The notes under the pieces were generated by a model. The model saw nothing but the letters and a program-made list of their open reading frames with translations. It made no database searches and had not been told where the DNA came from. Below, piece after piece: positions 1 through 6,813 of a stretch of DNA of 13,320 nucleotides. This stretch comes from Nonlabens arenilitoris (lineage in GTDB: Bacteria > Bacteroidota > Bacteroidia > Flavobacteriales > Flavobacteriaceae), in contig NZ_MTPW01000002.1 of NCBI RefSeq assembly GCF_002954765.1, positions 1 to 13,320 on the forward strand, read 5' to 3'. The stretch's first letter is position 1. Each line of letters opens with the position of its first letter. A program made the position numbers and the translations under genes.

Positions 1-229
1 AAACGGATTAGAACACAGGCATTGCGGTAGCTTACATGCCGAAGATGCTGAAATGGCATTAAACAATGCTCCGTGACGTGTATACTCGTAGAAATGAAGG
101 TGTAAGTATTGGGTAGTAGAATCTAAAAATATAACAGCTAGCAGTCCAGAGGACAGCGGCGAATTATTTGAACCTGCTAGCGATAAAGTCTATAGACATC
201 CTACTTTTTATGATTACCTGAAGAATTAA
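1..229 (+). CDS. paaB: PaaB, phenylacetyl-CoA epoxidase subunit B, 3' end, frame broken by two indels
   Basis: PaaB is a small structural subunit of the ring-1,2-phenylacetyl-CoA epoxidase (PaaABC(D)E). No single open frame covers it. Reading from base 2 gives NGLEHRHCGSLHAEDAEMAL, the classic PaaB segment. One extra C at about 71 shifts the frame, which continues as RDVYTRRNEGVSI. One missing T at about 110-111 shifts it again, and it continues as VVESKNITASSPEDSGELFE and ends with HPTFYDYLKN and TAA at 227-229. All three pieces match the family in order, so this is one gene with two single-base errors, not three ORFs. The 5' third lies outside the window. The downstream order (S23, paaC, S23-paaD) supports the call. 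The mirror copy would lie beyond the right edge. Errors are probably sequencing indels rather than real decay. Confidence 0.88.
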
Positions 230-273
230 AACACATGTAATAAGCACAGCTTTTTACATGTGTTTTAATTCTT
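221..273 (+). terminator. Perfect 20-bp hairpin at the paaB 3' end
   Basis: Bases 221-240 are the exact reverse complement of 254-273, with a 13-nt loop (241-253). The 5' half of the stem contains the last paaB codons and its stop. The stem is A-rich on the 5' side and T-rich on the 3' side, as in a terminator, but no separate U-run follows. It may be a partial terminator or attenuator, an mRNA 3'-end stabiliser, or the outer border of the S23 element that starts right after it. The hairpin is directly visible; its role is inferred. Confidence 0.55.
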
Positions 274-307
274 AAATCTAAACTTAAGTTGAAACTTAAA
301 TTTAAAA
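271..307 (+). repeat. Hexamer (YYYRRR)n tract, 5' arm of S23 element 1
   Basis: The tract reads as triplets CTT AAA TCT AAA CTT AAG TTG AAA CTT AAA TTT AAA: pyrimidine triplets alternating with purine triplets, with one exception (TTG). It lies just upstream of the first S23 gene. It is an imperfect inverted complement of the tract at 656-690 downstream of that gene, so the transcript could fold with the S23 gene in the loop. Confidence 0.6.
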
Positions 308-310
308 TTA

Positions 311-653
311 ATGGGTAAACGTATGATCTAGAAGATCGATTAATCATTTTGCTGCTGATGTAATTGTAGTTTTTGACAAGCCTGCTAAAACTTACGCTTC
401 TAAATACTATGCTGAGCAACTCATAAGATCTTCTGGTTCTGTCTCTTTAAATTTTAGTGAATTTGCTGGTGCAGGAACTGAAAAAGATAAAATCAATAAA
501 TTGAGAATATCGCTTAAAGAGATTAAAGAGTGCAATAACAATTTAAAAATCCAACTCAAAGCTGGTTTAAGCAACAAAGACCAATTGACAAAGCTGCAGG
601 ATGAAGCGGAACAAATTATCAGAATTCTAGTAGCTATTATAAATAAACGATAA
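311..653 (+). CDS. S23/IVP-family four-helix-bundle protein 1 (frame broken near its start)
   Basis: The open frame ending at TAA 651-653 contains YAEQLIRSS, NFSEFAGAGTEKDKINKLR and ISLKEIKE, hallmarks of the four-helix-bundle family named after proteins encoded in 23S rRNA intervening sequences (S23/IVP). DGR accessory protein Avd has the same fold. The ATG at 311 is followed by two apparent one-base deletions (a T near 323, an A near 336). Restoring them gives MGKRYDLEDRLINFAADVIV, which aligns with the start of the second S23 protein (1575 onward). The corrected protein is 114 residues, the usual family length. It lies between paaB and paaC, 48 nt before paaC, and is flanked by inverted hexamer tracts. 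Family members are thought to be oligomeric nucleic-acid-associated proteins; the specific role here is unknown. The right-arm copy (13092-13320) is intact as far as it goes. Confidence 0.8.
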
Positions 654-655
654 CC

Positions 656-690
656 CTTAAATTTAGATTTAAATTTAGATTTAAGTTTAA
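656..690 (+). repeat. Hexamer (YYYRRR)n tract, 3' arm of S23 element 1
   Basis: After the S23 stop, the sequence runs as TTT AAA TTT AGA TTT AAA TTT AGA TTT AAG TTT (first T-run one base shorter here than in the right arm). It is the reverse-complement partner of 271-307, sharing for instance CTTAAATCTAAA in inverted orientation. It ends 12 nt before the paaC start. Confidence 0.6.
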
Positions 691-701
691 TATCATTAGA
701 T

Positions 702-1504
702 ATGAACAACCAATAAAAGAACTAAATCCACAATTCCTAGAGTCCAAGGAAAACAAACAACACCTGATCGACTATCTTCTAGGTGTGGCAGATAATTATT
801 TAATCTTAGGACAGCGTCTAGGCGAACTTTGTGGTCATGGACCTAATCTAGAGCCAGATATAGCATTGACTAATATTTCGCTAGATATGTTAGGGCAAGT
901 GCGTAGTTTTTACCAATATATCGCACAGTTGAAAGGTGATAAAACCACTGAGGATGATATTGCTTTCTTAAGAAAAGAGCGTGAGTATAAGAATGTATTA
1001 TTGGTGGAACAACCTAATACAGATTTTGGATACGTGATTGTACGTCAGTTTTTCTTTGATGTCTATAACAGAATGTTTTTAGGAGCTTTACAACAAAGTG
1101 CTGATGAAACGCTTAGAGCTCTTGCTTTTAAAGGAATCAAAGAAGCAAGTTATCATGAGCGTTTTTCAGGAGATTGGTTAAAACGATTAGGTGATGGTAC
1201 TGAAGAAAGTCATCAGCGAGTGCAACAAGCAGTAAATGACCTTTGGGTTTATACAGATGAGCTGTTTCACACCACTAAGGCAGATGATGCTATGATAGCT
1301 GCTGGTGTAGCGCCAGACATGTTGCAATTAAGAGAATATTACTATGAAAAAGTAGAAGATTTACTTACTACAGCGACATTAAAAATTCCAGAAGTAGAAT
1401 ACTTCCAAAAAGGTGGTAAAGAAGGATTACATAGCGAGCACATGGGTTATATCCTTGCAGATATGCAGTATATGCAGAGGACTTATCCAGATAGTAAGTG
1501 GTAA
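702..1504 (+). CDS. paaC: PaaC, phenylacetyl-CoA epoxidase subunit C (left copy; one-base deletion after the start codon)
   Basis: PaaC is the ferritin-like structural partner of catalytic PaaA in the epoxidase that converts phenylacetyl-CoA to the 1,2-epoxide. The corrected protein is 267 residues, close to the usual ~250. Conserved stretches are LADNY-type LGVADNYLILGQRLGEL with CGHGPNLEPDIAL (27-56), SYHERFSGDWLKRLGDGTEE (150-169) and the C-terminal EGLHSEHMGYILADMQYMQR with TYPDSKW. The start is ATG 702, by comparison with the right arm, which reads ATGAAACAACC; the left arm has lost one A near 706. An open frame from GTG 785 therefore looks like a shorter gene but lacks 28 N-terminal residues. 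The body from 785 on is intact and carries the T that the right copy lost. It follows S23 gene 1 and precedes the S23-PaaD fusion. Confidence 0.92.
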
Positions 1505-1506
1505 TC

Positions 1507-1548
1507 TTTGAATTTGAATTTGAACTTGAATTCGAACTCGAATTTGAA
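1507..1548 (+). repeat. Hexamer (GAAYTY)n tract, 5' arm of S23 element 2
   Basis: Starting 2 nt after the paaC stop, the sequence repeats GAA plus a pyrimidine triplet: TTT, TTT, CTT, TTC, CTC, TTT. Variation is confined to T/C at fixed positions. Bases 1516-1548 pair with 1931-1963: of 33 positions 28 are Watson-Crick, 4 are G-U and 1 is C-A. The tract ends 26 nt before the S23 start codon. Confidence 0.75.
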
Positions 1549-1574
1549 GTAACTCGAAATTTTAAATTATTAAG

Positions 1575-2480
1575 ATGTCTTATCAAGACTTAGCAGAAAG
1601 ATTAGAGGATTTTGCGGCGGCAATTATTAAATTGTATATCAAAATGCCTACTTCTTATGCTGGTCAATATCTTGCTCAGCAAATTATTCGTTCTTCATGT
1701 TCATCGGCTCTCAATTATGGAGAAGCTCTAGGCGCAGGTACTTCTAAAGATCGAATCAATAAACTACGTATTTCTTTAAAGGAACTACGTGAAAGTTTGA
1801 GGAATTTAAACATTCAAAGGAAAGCAGATCTAATCAGCGTGGATGATTGTAAAGATCTGGTAAAAGAAAATGATGAATTAATAAGAATTATAGTAACTCT
1901 AATTAAAATTCAAATGAATAATTTATCAAATTTAAATTCGAGTTCAGATTCAAGTTCGAGTTCAACTTCTTCAAGTATGGCAGATCAAATATTCGAATCT
2001 TTACCAAAAGAGATTCTTGCCATTCTAGAAGAAGTTGCCGATCCTGAAATACCTGTATTAAACGTCGTAGATCTAGGTGTAATAAGAGAAGTTTTAGTTG
2101 AAGGAAAAGAAATCACCATAAAACTCACACCTACTTATAGCGGCTGTCCAGCGATGGATGTTATAGGCGATGATCTAGAGCGAGCATTTGCAGTTCACGG
2201 TTACACAACTCACATACAATTAATTATGAGTCCGCCGTGGACAACTGACTGGATTACCGAACGTGGTCGTAAAGCGCTAGAAGAATACGGTATTGCTGCA
2301 CCACTAGAAGAAACTGCCGATAAAGATGTACTTCTTAACGATAAGAAACTGGTAAAATGTACCAATTGTGGCTCAAAGAATACGAAGCTGGTCAGTCAGT
2401 TTGGTTCTACAGCGTGTAAAGCAATGTTTCAATGTGAGGACTGTCTAGAGCCTTTTGATTACTTTAAGTGTTTGAAATAA
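1575..2480 (+). CDS. paaD: S23 four-helix-bundle protein 2 fused in frame to PaaD (DUF59/MIP18 maturation factor)
   Basis: One 301-residue frame joins two proteins. Residues 1-118 are an S23/IVP four-helix bundle (QQIIRSS 36-41, GAGTSKDRINKLRISLKE 53-70), paralogous to the protein at 311-653. Residues 119-134 are a Ser-rich linker. Residues 135-301, from an internal ATG at 1977, are a full PaaD: DPEIP (156-160), DLGVI (166-170), TPTYSGCP with Cys191, SPPWTTDWI (219-227), then a zinc-ribbon-like pair C262xxC265 and C287xxC290. PaaD supports epoxidase assembly, probably through its metal centre. The linker is the translated 3' hexamer tract of the S23 element, so the S23 stop seems lost. Either a true fusion is made or ribosomes also start at 1977; no Shine-Dalgarno decides this. 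Both arms agree over the whole frame, so the fusion is not an indel error unless shared. Confidence 0.88.
   Translation: MSYQDLAERLEDFAAAIIKLYIKMPTSYAGQYLAQQIIRSSCSSALNYGEALGAGTSKDRINKLRISLKELRESLRNLNIQRKADLISVDDCKDLVKENDELIRIIVTLIKIQMNNLSNLNSSSDSSSSSTSSSMADQIFESLPKEILAILEEVADPEIPVLNVVDLGVIREVLVEGKEITIKLTPTYSGCPAMDVIGDDLERAFAVHGYTTHIQLIMSPPWTTDWITERGRKALEEYGIAAPLEETADKDVLLNDKKLVKCTNCGSKNTKLVSQFGSTACKAMFQCEDCLEPFDYFKCLK
1928..1976 (+). repeat. Hexamer tract, 3' arm of S23 element 2, translated as Ser-rich linker
   Basis: This is the inverted partner of 1507-1548; the best-paired part is 1931-1963. In the fusion frame it encodes alternating Ser codons (TCG, AGT, TCA) ending just before the PaaD ATG at 1977. 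It is a non-coding-type repeat read as protein, which explains the low-complexity linker. Confidence 0.75.
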
Positions 2481-2482
2481 GA

Positions 2483-2500
2483 ACGCTTTCGCGAAAGCGT
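2483..2500. repeat. 18-bp perfect palindrome ACGCTTTCGCGAAAGCGT after paaD
   Basis: A perfect palindrome starting 2 nt after the paaD stop. Its 16-bp core recurs inside the paaH coding sequence (6142-6157). GC-rich in an AT-rich setting. It could be a highly iterated palindrome, a protein-binding site or part of a terminator; a U-rich run does not follow directly, so I do not call a terminator. Confidence 0.85.
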
Positions 2501-2540
2501 AACAACCACTATCTTTAAATAAATTTTTAAAACTAAAATA

Positions 2541-2563
2541 TCAGTCTGAGCTTGTCGAAGACG
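2541..2563. repeat. Putative dispersed repeat (reverse strand CTTCGACAAGCTCAGACTGA)
   Basis: The reverse strand reads CTTCGACAAGCTCAG, a word I associate from general knowledge with dispersed intergenic repeats in many bacterial genomes. It occurs once per arm, so copy number cannot be judged here. It lies 22 nt upstream of the paaG ATG at 2585 and within the artificial 5' extension that a TTG start at 2552 would imply, which argues against that start. Confidence 0.4.
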
Positions 2564-2584
2564 ATATTTAATATACATCATTTA

Positions 2585-3367
2585 ATGTCAGATTCTATCT
2601 TGCTACAAGTCAATAACGGCGTTGCAACCATAACTTTAAATAGACCACAAGTATTCAATTCCTTTAACCGCGAGATGGCATTTGCCTTGCAGGACGCACT
2701 CGATCAATGTGCTTCAAACGATGAAGTGAGAGCTGTGATGATTATAGGAGAAGGAAAAGCCTTTTGTGCCGGTCAGGACATTCAAGAAATCACAAATCCA
2801 GATTTGAATCCAGGTTTTAAAGCGATTCTAGACGATCATTATAATCCTATAGTTTTAAAAATTAGAAACCTTGAAAAACCAGTTGTTGCTGCAGTAAATG
2901 GAGTAGCCGCTGGTGCCGGAGCAAATATCGCCTTGTGTTGTGATGTGGTTATTGCTACAGAAGGTGCTGCATTCATTCAGGCATTTTCTAAAATCGGTCT
3001 GATTCCAGATAGTGCGGGAACCTTCTTTTTACCTAGACTCATCGGTTTTGGTAAAGCAAGTGCCGCGATGATGCTGGCTGATAAAATTACAGCACCAGAA
3101 GCTGACCAAATGGGAATGATCTATAAAGCCATTCCTGACGCAGATTTTATTGAAACAGCTCAAAAGACCGCTCAAAAACTAGCAGCATTACCTACAGTAG
3201 CGTTAGCTAATACTAAAAAAGCACTCAATCAATCATTTTACAATACGGTAGAAGAGCAACTAGTTCTAGAGTCAAAACTACAAATAGAAAGCGCATCCAC
3301 AGAAGATTATGCTGAAGGTGTGTCGAGTTTTATGGAGAAACGTAAACCTGTTTTTAAAGGAAAATAG
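2585..3367 (+). CDS. paaG: PaaG, ring-epoxide isomerase (enoyl-CoA hydratase/isomerase family), left copy
   Basis: PaaG is a crotonase-fold enzyme that isomerises the 1,2-epoxyphenylacetyl-CoA to 2-oxepin-2(3H)-ylideneacetyl-CoA. From ATG 2585 the protein is 260 residues, matching the ~262 of the E. coli enzyme end to end. LNRPQVFNSFN (18-28) is the family start. The oxyanion-hole segments are AFCAGQD (59-65) and VNGVAAGAGA (104-113). GLIPDSAGTFFLPR (138-151) carries Asp142 where hydratases of the PaaF type have Glu/Gly patterns. The C-terminus EGVSSFMEKRKPVFKGK also matches PaaG. A TTG at 2552 would add 11 residues but runs through an apparent dispersed repeat, so I prefer the ATG. It is 104 nt after paaD, same strand, with the palindrome between, and converges on SulP with 8 nt between the stops. 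Confidence 0.92.
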   Translation: MSDSILLQVNNGVATITLNRPQVFNSFNREMAFALQDALDQCASNDEVRAVMIIGEGKAFCAGQDIQEITNPDLNPGFKAILDDHYNPIVLKIRNLEKPVVAAVNGVAAGAGANIALCCDVVIATEGAAFIQAFSKIGLIPDSAGTFFLPRLIGFGKASAAMMLADKITAPEADQMGMIYKAIPDADFIETAQKTAQKLAALPTVALANTKKALNQSFYNTVEEQLVLESKLQIESASTEDYAEGVSSFMEKRKPVFKGK

Positions 3368-3375
3368 AACAGTTT

Positions 3376-5030
3376 TTATAATTTAAAATAATTTTTTAAG
3401 TACTCAAAGGCTTCTTCTATAGTTGCAAAAGTCTCAGATTCACTTACTAAATCTGGTATGATATCAATCGATTCTAATTTATCTTTAGGTTGTTCTTGTA
3501 AACCGGTAAGAACTACTCTTACACCACGTTTTTCTAAGTCTAGAACAGCATTTTCTAAAGCATACAAACCAGATTGATCTATGTATGGAACTCGATCTAG
3601 ACGAATTATCAACGCTTTTACTTCTGGAGAAAGAGCTTTAATAGTTTCTTGAAAGTGTGACGTGAAACCGAAGAACAATGGTCCATAGAGGTGCTTTATA
3701 TAAATTTGATCCTTAAAAGTATCATATAACTCTTGCTCGTCTTTCCAAGGTTGTTCACCGTCAAATCCTGCAAGAGTTCCTACTTCTAGTCCTTTTTCTC
3801 CTAGATCGCTTGCGCGTTTCATAAATAGTAAGGATGCCAGTATCACTCCGATTCCTACCGCTTGTATGAGACTACCAAATGTGGTCATCAACAGTACGAT
3901 AATTAAAACCACTGCATCTGCACGCGGTACCGCAAGTAAATGCTTCAATCCTTTTGTATCTATAATTTTAAAACCGATAGGAATCAAAATTCCGGCAAGA
4001 ACAGCTAGTGGAATATGCGCTGCAAGACCACTCAAACCTAGTAAAACTGCTGCAAGAAATAATCCATGTAACACACCTGACAAGCGTGTTTTTCCACCAG
4101 AATTTATATTTACTACTGTTCCTTTTGTAGCTCCAGCACCTGGAATACCACCAAATATCGCAGCAACCATGTTCCCTATTCCTTGACCTATTAATTCTCT
4201 ATTGCTATTATGTTTTGTTTTAGTCATATTATCTGCAATGACTGATGTAAGCAAAGAGTCTATAGAACCTAAAACAGCTAGTACTAAGGCATATTCGGCC
4301 ACAAGTGCATAGGCACTCGAGTCAATATCTAAAATTCCGTTTAATTTAAAGAAGGTAATCCAGATGGGATATCGCCTATGATAGGCACTTGCCACGGTAA
4401 GAAATAAGCAACAACAGAAACAACTATCAACGCCACTAGTGCACTAGGTATTACTTTAGTAATTTTAGGAAATGTATAATAAATGAATACAGTTAACGAT
4501 CCTAATACTAGTGCTTGCCAATTAAAGCCTTCTATTAATAACGGCATGTCACTTAGAACTTTCAATGTGTTTTTAGGGGATACCATTCCAAAAAGCGGGA
4601 ATATTTGAAGTAATATAATGATTAAACCTACACCGCTCATAAAACCAGATACCACAGGATAAGGGAAGTATTTAATGTATCCAGCTATGTTGATAAAGCC
4701 AAAAAGCATTTGAATAATCCCACCAGTTAAAAACGTAAGTATGATTATAGGCATCGCGGCTTCTACGCTGCCGGTAAGTTCAATAGCTTTTACCACTAAA
4801 GCAGCAGATACTACCGTCATAGGTCCAGTAGGTCCACTGGCTTGAGTTGCAGTACCACCAAAGATAGCTGCAAAAATCCCAACTGCGATAGCACCATATA
4901 GTCCAGCAATAGCTCCTAAACCAGATTGAACACCAAATGCTAGTGCAAGCGGTAGTGCAACAACACCAGCGACTAGACCACCAGTGAGATCACCTTTTAA
5001 ATTTTTAGTATCATAAAAAGAAGAAAGCAT
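3376..5030 (-). CDS. SulP-family anion transporter with STAS domain (left copy, frameshifted)
   Basis: Mirror copy of the intact gene at 8714-10369 (see there for domains). A C is missing between 4347 and 4348 (left ATTTAAAG, right-arm equivalent ATTTCAAAG). The frame is therefore split: the N-terminal half reads from 5030 down to about 4345 and ends in a false stop after PSGLPSLN, and the C-terminal half reads on in another frame to the stop at 3376. Apart from this base the translation equals the right copy, so I treat it as a sequence error and not as a pseudogene. Confidence 0.85.
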
Positions 5031-5089
5031 AGTACAATGTTTTTTAGTCGGCAAGTTATAAAAGTAACGTAATGCCTTGAGCTTATAAA

Positions 5090-5121
5090 CAAATCTAGGT
5101 CCTATTGCCCAATAGTTCAAA
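5090..5121 (-). promoter_or_regulatory. Bacteroidota-type promoter for SulP (left copy)
   Basis: On the minus strand TTTG (5121-5118), 20 nt, then TAGATTTG (5097-5090) fits the Bacteroidota sigma-ABfr consensus TTTG-N19-21-TAnnTTTG. It lies about 60 nt upstream of the SulP ATG (5030-5028). Mirror of 8623-8654. Confidence 0.65.
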
Positions 5122-5216
5122 ATAATTTAATTGTAAGGGTAAATAATCAATGTGTTTATATTGTGTATCCGGTCAAGACTTATATTTTTATTAGATGACT
5201 TGACTAAGTAACTTAT

Positions 5217-5224
5217 TATATTTG
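5217..5224 (+). promoter_or_regulatory. Possible -7 element TATATTTG upstream of paaH
   Basis: TATATTTG fits TAnnTTTG and lies 53 nt before the paaH ATG (5278) in the 247-nt divergent intergenic region. The nearest TTG (5200-5202) is only 14 nt upstream, shorter than the usual spacing, so the -33 element is poor. If real, it gives paaH and DUF1697 their own transcript, separate from the paaB-to-paaG operon. I see nothing else assignable in 5122-5277. Confidence 0.4.
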
Positions 5225-5277
5225 GTAAGTAAAAGAAACTAAGAATAGCCAAAAATTAATGGTGAATTATTAAATCT

Positions 5278-6454
5278 ATGGATATCAATAAAGTAGGAGT
5301 CATAGGAGCAGGAACAATGGGAAGTGGAATTGCTCAAGTAGCTGCCACTGCTGGTTGTAAAGTAAAACTGTTTGATGTTAATCAGGCGCAACTAGATAAA
5401 GCACAAGCTGCTCTAGAAAAGATAATGAACCGACTTATCGAGAAAGGTAGAATAGATACTGCTGAGAAAAGTCGCATTCAATCTAATATCACTTATGTTA
5501 GTACGGTAAAGGATCTAGCTGACTCTGATCTAACTATCGAGGCGATTGTTGAGAATCTAGATATTAAGAAAAGGTGTTTCAAGAACTAGAATCTCATGTG
5601 TCTGACAGCTGTATTATAGCTTCAAACACTTCTAGTCTAAGCATCGCTAGTATTGCAGCATCACTCGATAAACCAGAGCGTTGCATAGGAATTCACTTTT
5701 TTAATCCAGCGCCATTAATGAAGCTTGTTGAGGTAATTCCTGCCGTACAAACGGCTCAAAATGTTACAGATACTTGTGTGGCTACTATCGAGAATTGGAA
5801 AAAGTAGTTGCCGTAGCAAAGGATACTCCAGGTTTCATAGTTAATCGTGTGGCGCGACCATTTTACAGTGAATCGTTGCGTATTTATGAAGAAGGAATGG
5901 CGAGTTTTGCCACAATAGACTATGCCTTGAAAGGACTTGGTTTTAAAATGGGACCTTTTGAATTGATGGATTATATAGGTCACGATGTGAATTATGTGGT
6001 GACCGAAACTGTTTTTGCTGCCTTCTATTTTGATCCTCGTTACAAGCCATCTTTAACTCAAAAACGATTGATGGAAGCTGGCTGGCTAGGTCGTAAATCA
6101 GGTAGAGGATTTTATGATTATGTAAATGTGGATAGTGAGCACGCTTTCGCGAAAGCGGACCCAGTAAAATCACCTGAACTCATAAAAGAAATTCAAGATC
6201 GTGTACTCGTTATGTTAATCAATGAGGCGGCAGATGCCTTATTTCTAAACATAGCAACGGCACAAGGAATAGATAGCGCGATGACCAAAGGCGTGAATTA
6301 TCCAAAAGGATTACTCGCCTGGGCAAACGAAAAAGGAATAGAATGGTGTGTAAACGGACTGGACGCGATGTATGATTTGTACCGAGAAGATCGCTACAGA
6401 TGCTCGCCGATTTTACGTAAAATGAATGCTGCTGGAACTAAATTCTCGCTGTAA
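5278..6454 (+). CDS. paaH: PaaH, 3-hydroxyadipyl-CoA dehydrogenase (left copy, two frameshifts)
   Basis: Same gene as 7288-8466 on the right arm, which is intact (residues described there). Two A's are missing from homopolymers: one near 5571 (AAAA against AAAAA, splitting after IKK) and one near 5800 (AAAAA against AAAAAA, splitting after ENWKK). This cuts the gene into three overlapping open frames, 5278-5589, 5574-5807 and 5774-6454. Apart from the stretches read out of frame at the breaks, their translations match the intact protein. Both breaks are in A-runs, typical of indel-prone reads. The stop TAA (6452-6454) shares its last A with the ATG of DUF1697, suggesting translational coupling. 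Confidence 0.9.
6142..6157. repeat. Palindrome CGCTTTCGCGAAAGCG inside paaH
   Basis: The same 16-bp core as at 2484-2499, here within coding sequence. In the paaH frame it gives HAFAKAD (residues 289-295), in the loop before the last helical domain, a place that tolerates insertion. Its occurrence both between and inside genes points to an iterated genomic word. Confidence 0.85.
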
Positions 6455-6813
6455 TGAGATATGTTGCTTTATTGCGTGGTGTTAATGTTAGTGGTAAGAA
6501 TAAATTACCAATGGCACTTTTAGAGAAGCTCTTAAAGCAACTCCATTTTGTGACGCGACCACTTATATACAATCTGGTAATATTGTTTTTAATGCCGATT
6601 TAGATATAACTACTTGTGAGCAGATTATTGCAGATTTATTGAAAGCAGAATTTGATTTAAATGTTCCTGTAATTGTGCGTGAACAATCTGCGATTAAAGA
6701 TATACTAAAAGTAAACCCTTTTGAAACGAGAACTATTGAGAATTCTAAATTCATGAGTTTTGGCCTTTTTCGATAAGATTCCAGTTACAGAAAAGATTGA
6801 TGAGGTGATGTCA
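6454..6813 (+). CDS. DUF1697 protein (left copy, truncated by the breakpoint and frameshifted)
   Basis: Starts at ATG 6454 overlapping the paaH stop by one base. It reads MRYVALLRGVNVSGKNKLPM as in the right copy, then loses an A near 6525 (TTTTAGAG against TTTTAAGAG) and gains a C near 6765 (GGCC against GGC). The arm ends at 6813, so about the last quarter is missing; beyond that the sequence turns back on the opposite strand. The intact portion is at 6814-7288. No biochemical role is established for this family. Confidence 0.75.

Larger units (their letters stand above)
425..6813. repeat. Left arm of a giant inverted repeat (~6.4 kb)
   Basis: The arm is the reverse complement of 6929-13320. 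Paired coordinates sum to 13745 at the outer end and 13742 at the inner end. The drift is fully explained by nine one-base indels: left lacks T near 656, A near 706, C near 4347, A near 5571, A near 5800 and A near 6525; left has an extra A near 2521 and an extra C near 6765; right lacks A near 12500. I found no substitutions. The true outer end is not visible because the partner arm leaves the window at 13320. A fold-back chimera is the likeliest cause. Confidence 0.95.

Noticed and set aside
271..690. Diversity-generating retroelement (Avd-like protein plus template repeat)
   Set aside because: S23 proteins resemble Avd in fold, but there is no reverse transcriptase, template/variable repeat pair or target gene in the window.
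201..709. Minus-strand frames at 201-419 and 407-709
   Set aside because: They lie opposite the S23 gene and hexamer tracts, which have clear family similarity on the plus strand; the antisense frames have none.
1368..1586. Minus-strand 72-codon frame with Ser/Asn repeats (also 12158-12376 on plus)
   Set aside because: Its repeats come from translating the hexamer tract on the wrong strand over the end of paaC.
1507..1976. CRISPR or tandem-repeat array
   Set aside because: The hexamers are contiguous with no spacers of regular length; they form inverted arms around a gene, not a repeat-spacer array.
3866..4186. Antisense frame of 106 codons opposite SulP (also 9559-9879)
   Set aside because: Shadow of the SulP coding frame with low-complexity composition and no recognisable family.
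5568..5810. Programmed frameshifting in paaH at A-runs
   Set aside because: The left copy breaks at two A-runs that look slippery, but the right copy has one more A at each and an uninterrupted 392-codon frame. Sequencing deletion explains it.
5943..6173. Antisense frame opposite paaH (also 7569-7799)
   Set aside because: Shadow frame; it owes its length to the palindrome and paaH codon use.
6563..6754. Short frame opposite DUF1697 (also 6921-7178)
   Set aside because: It is the complement of the DUF1697 coding sequence and has no features of its own.
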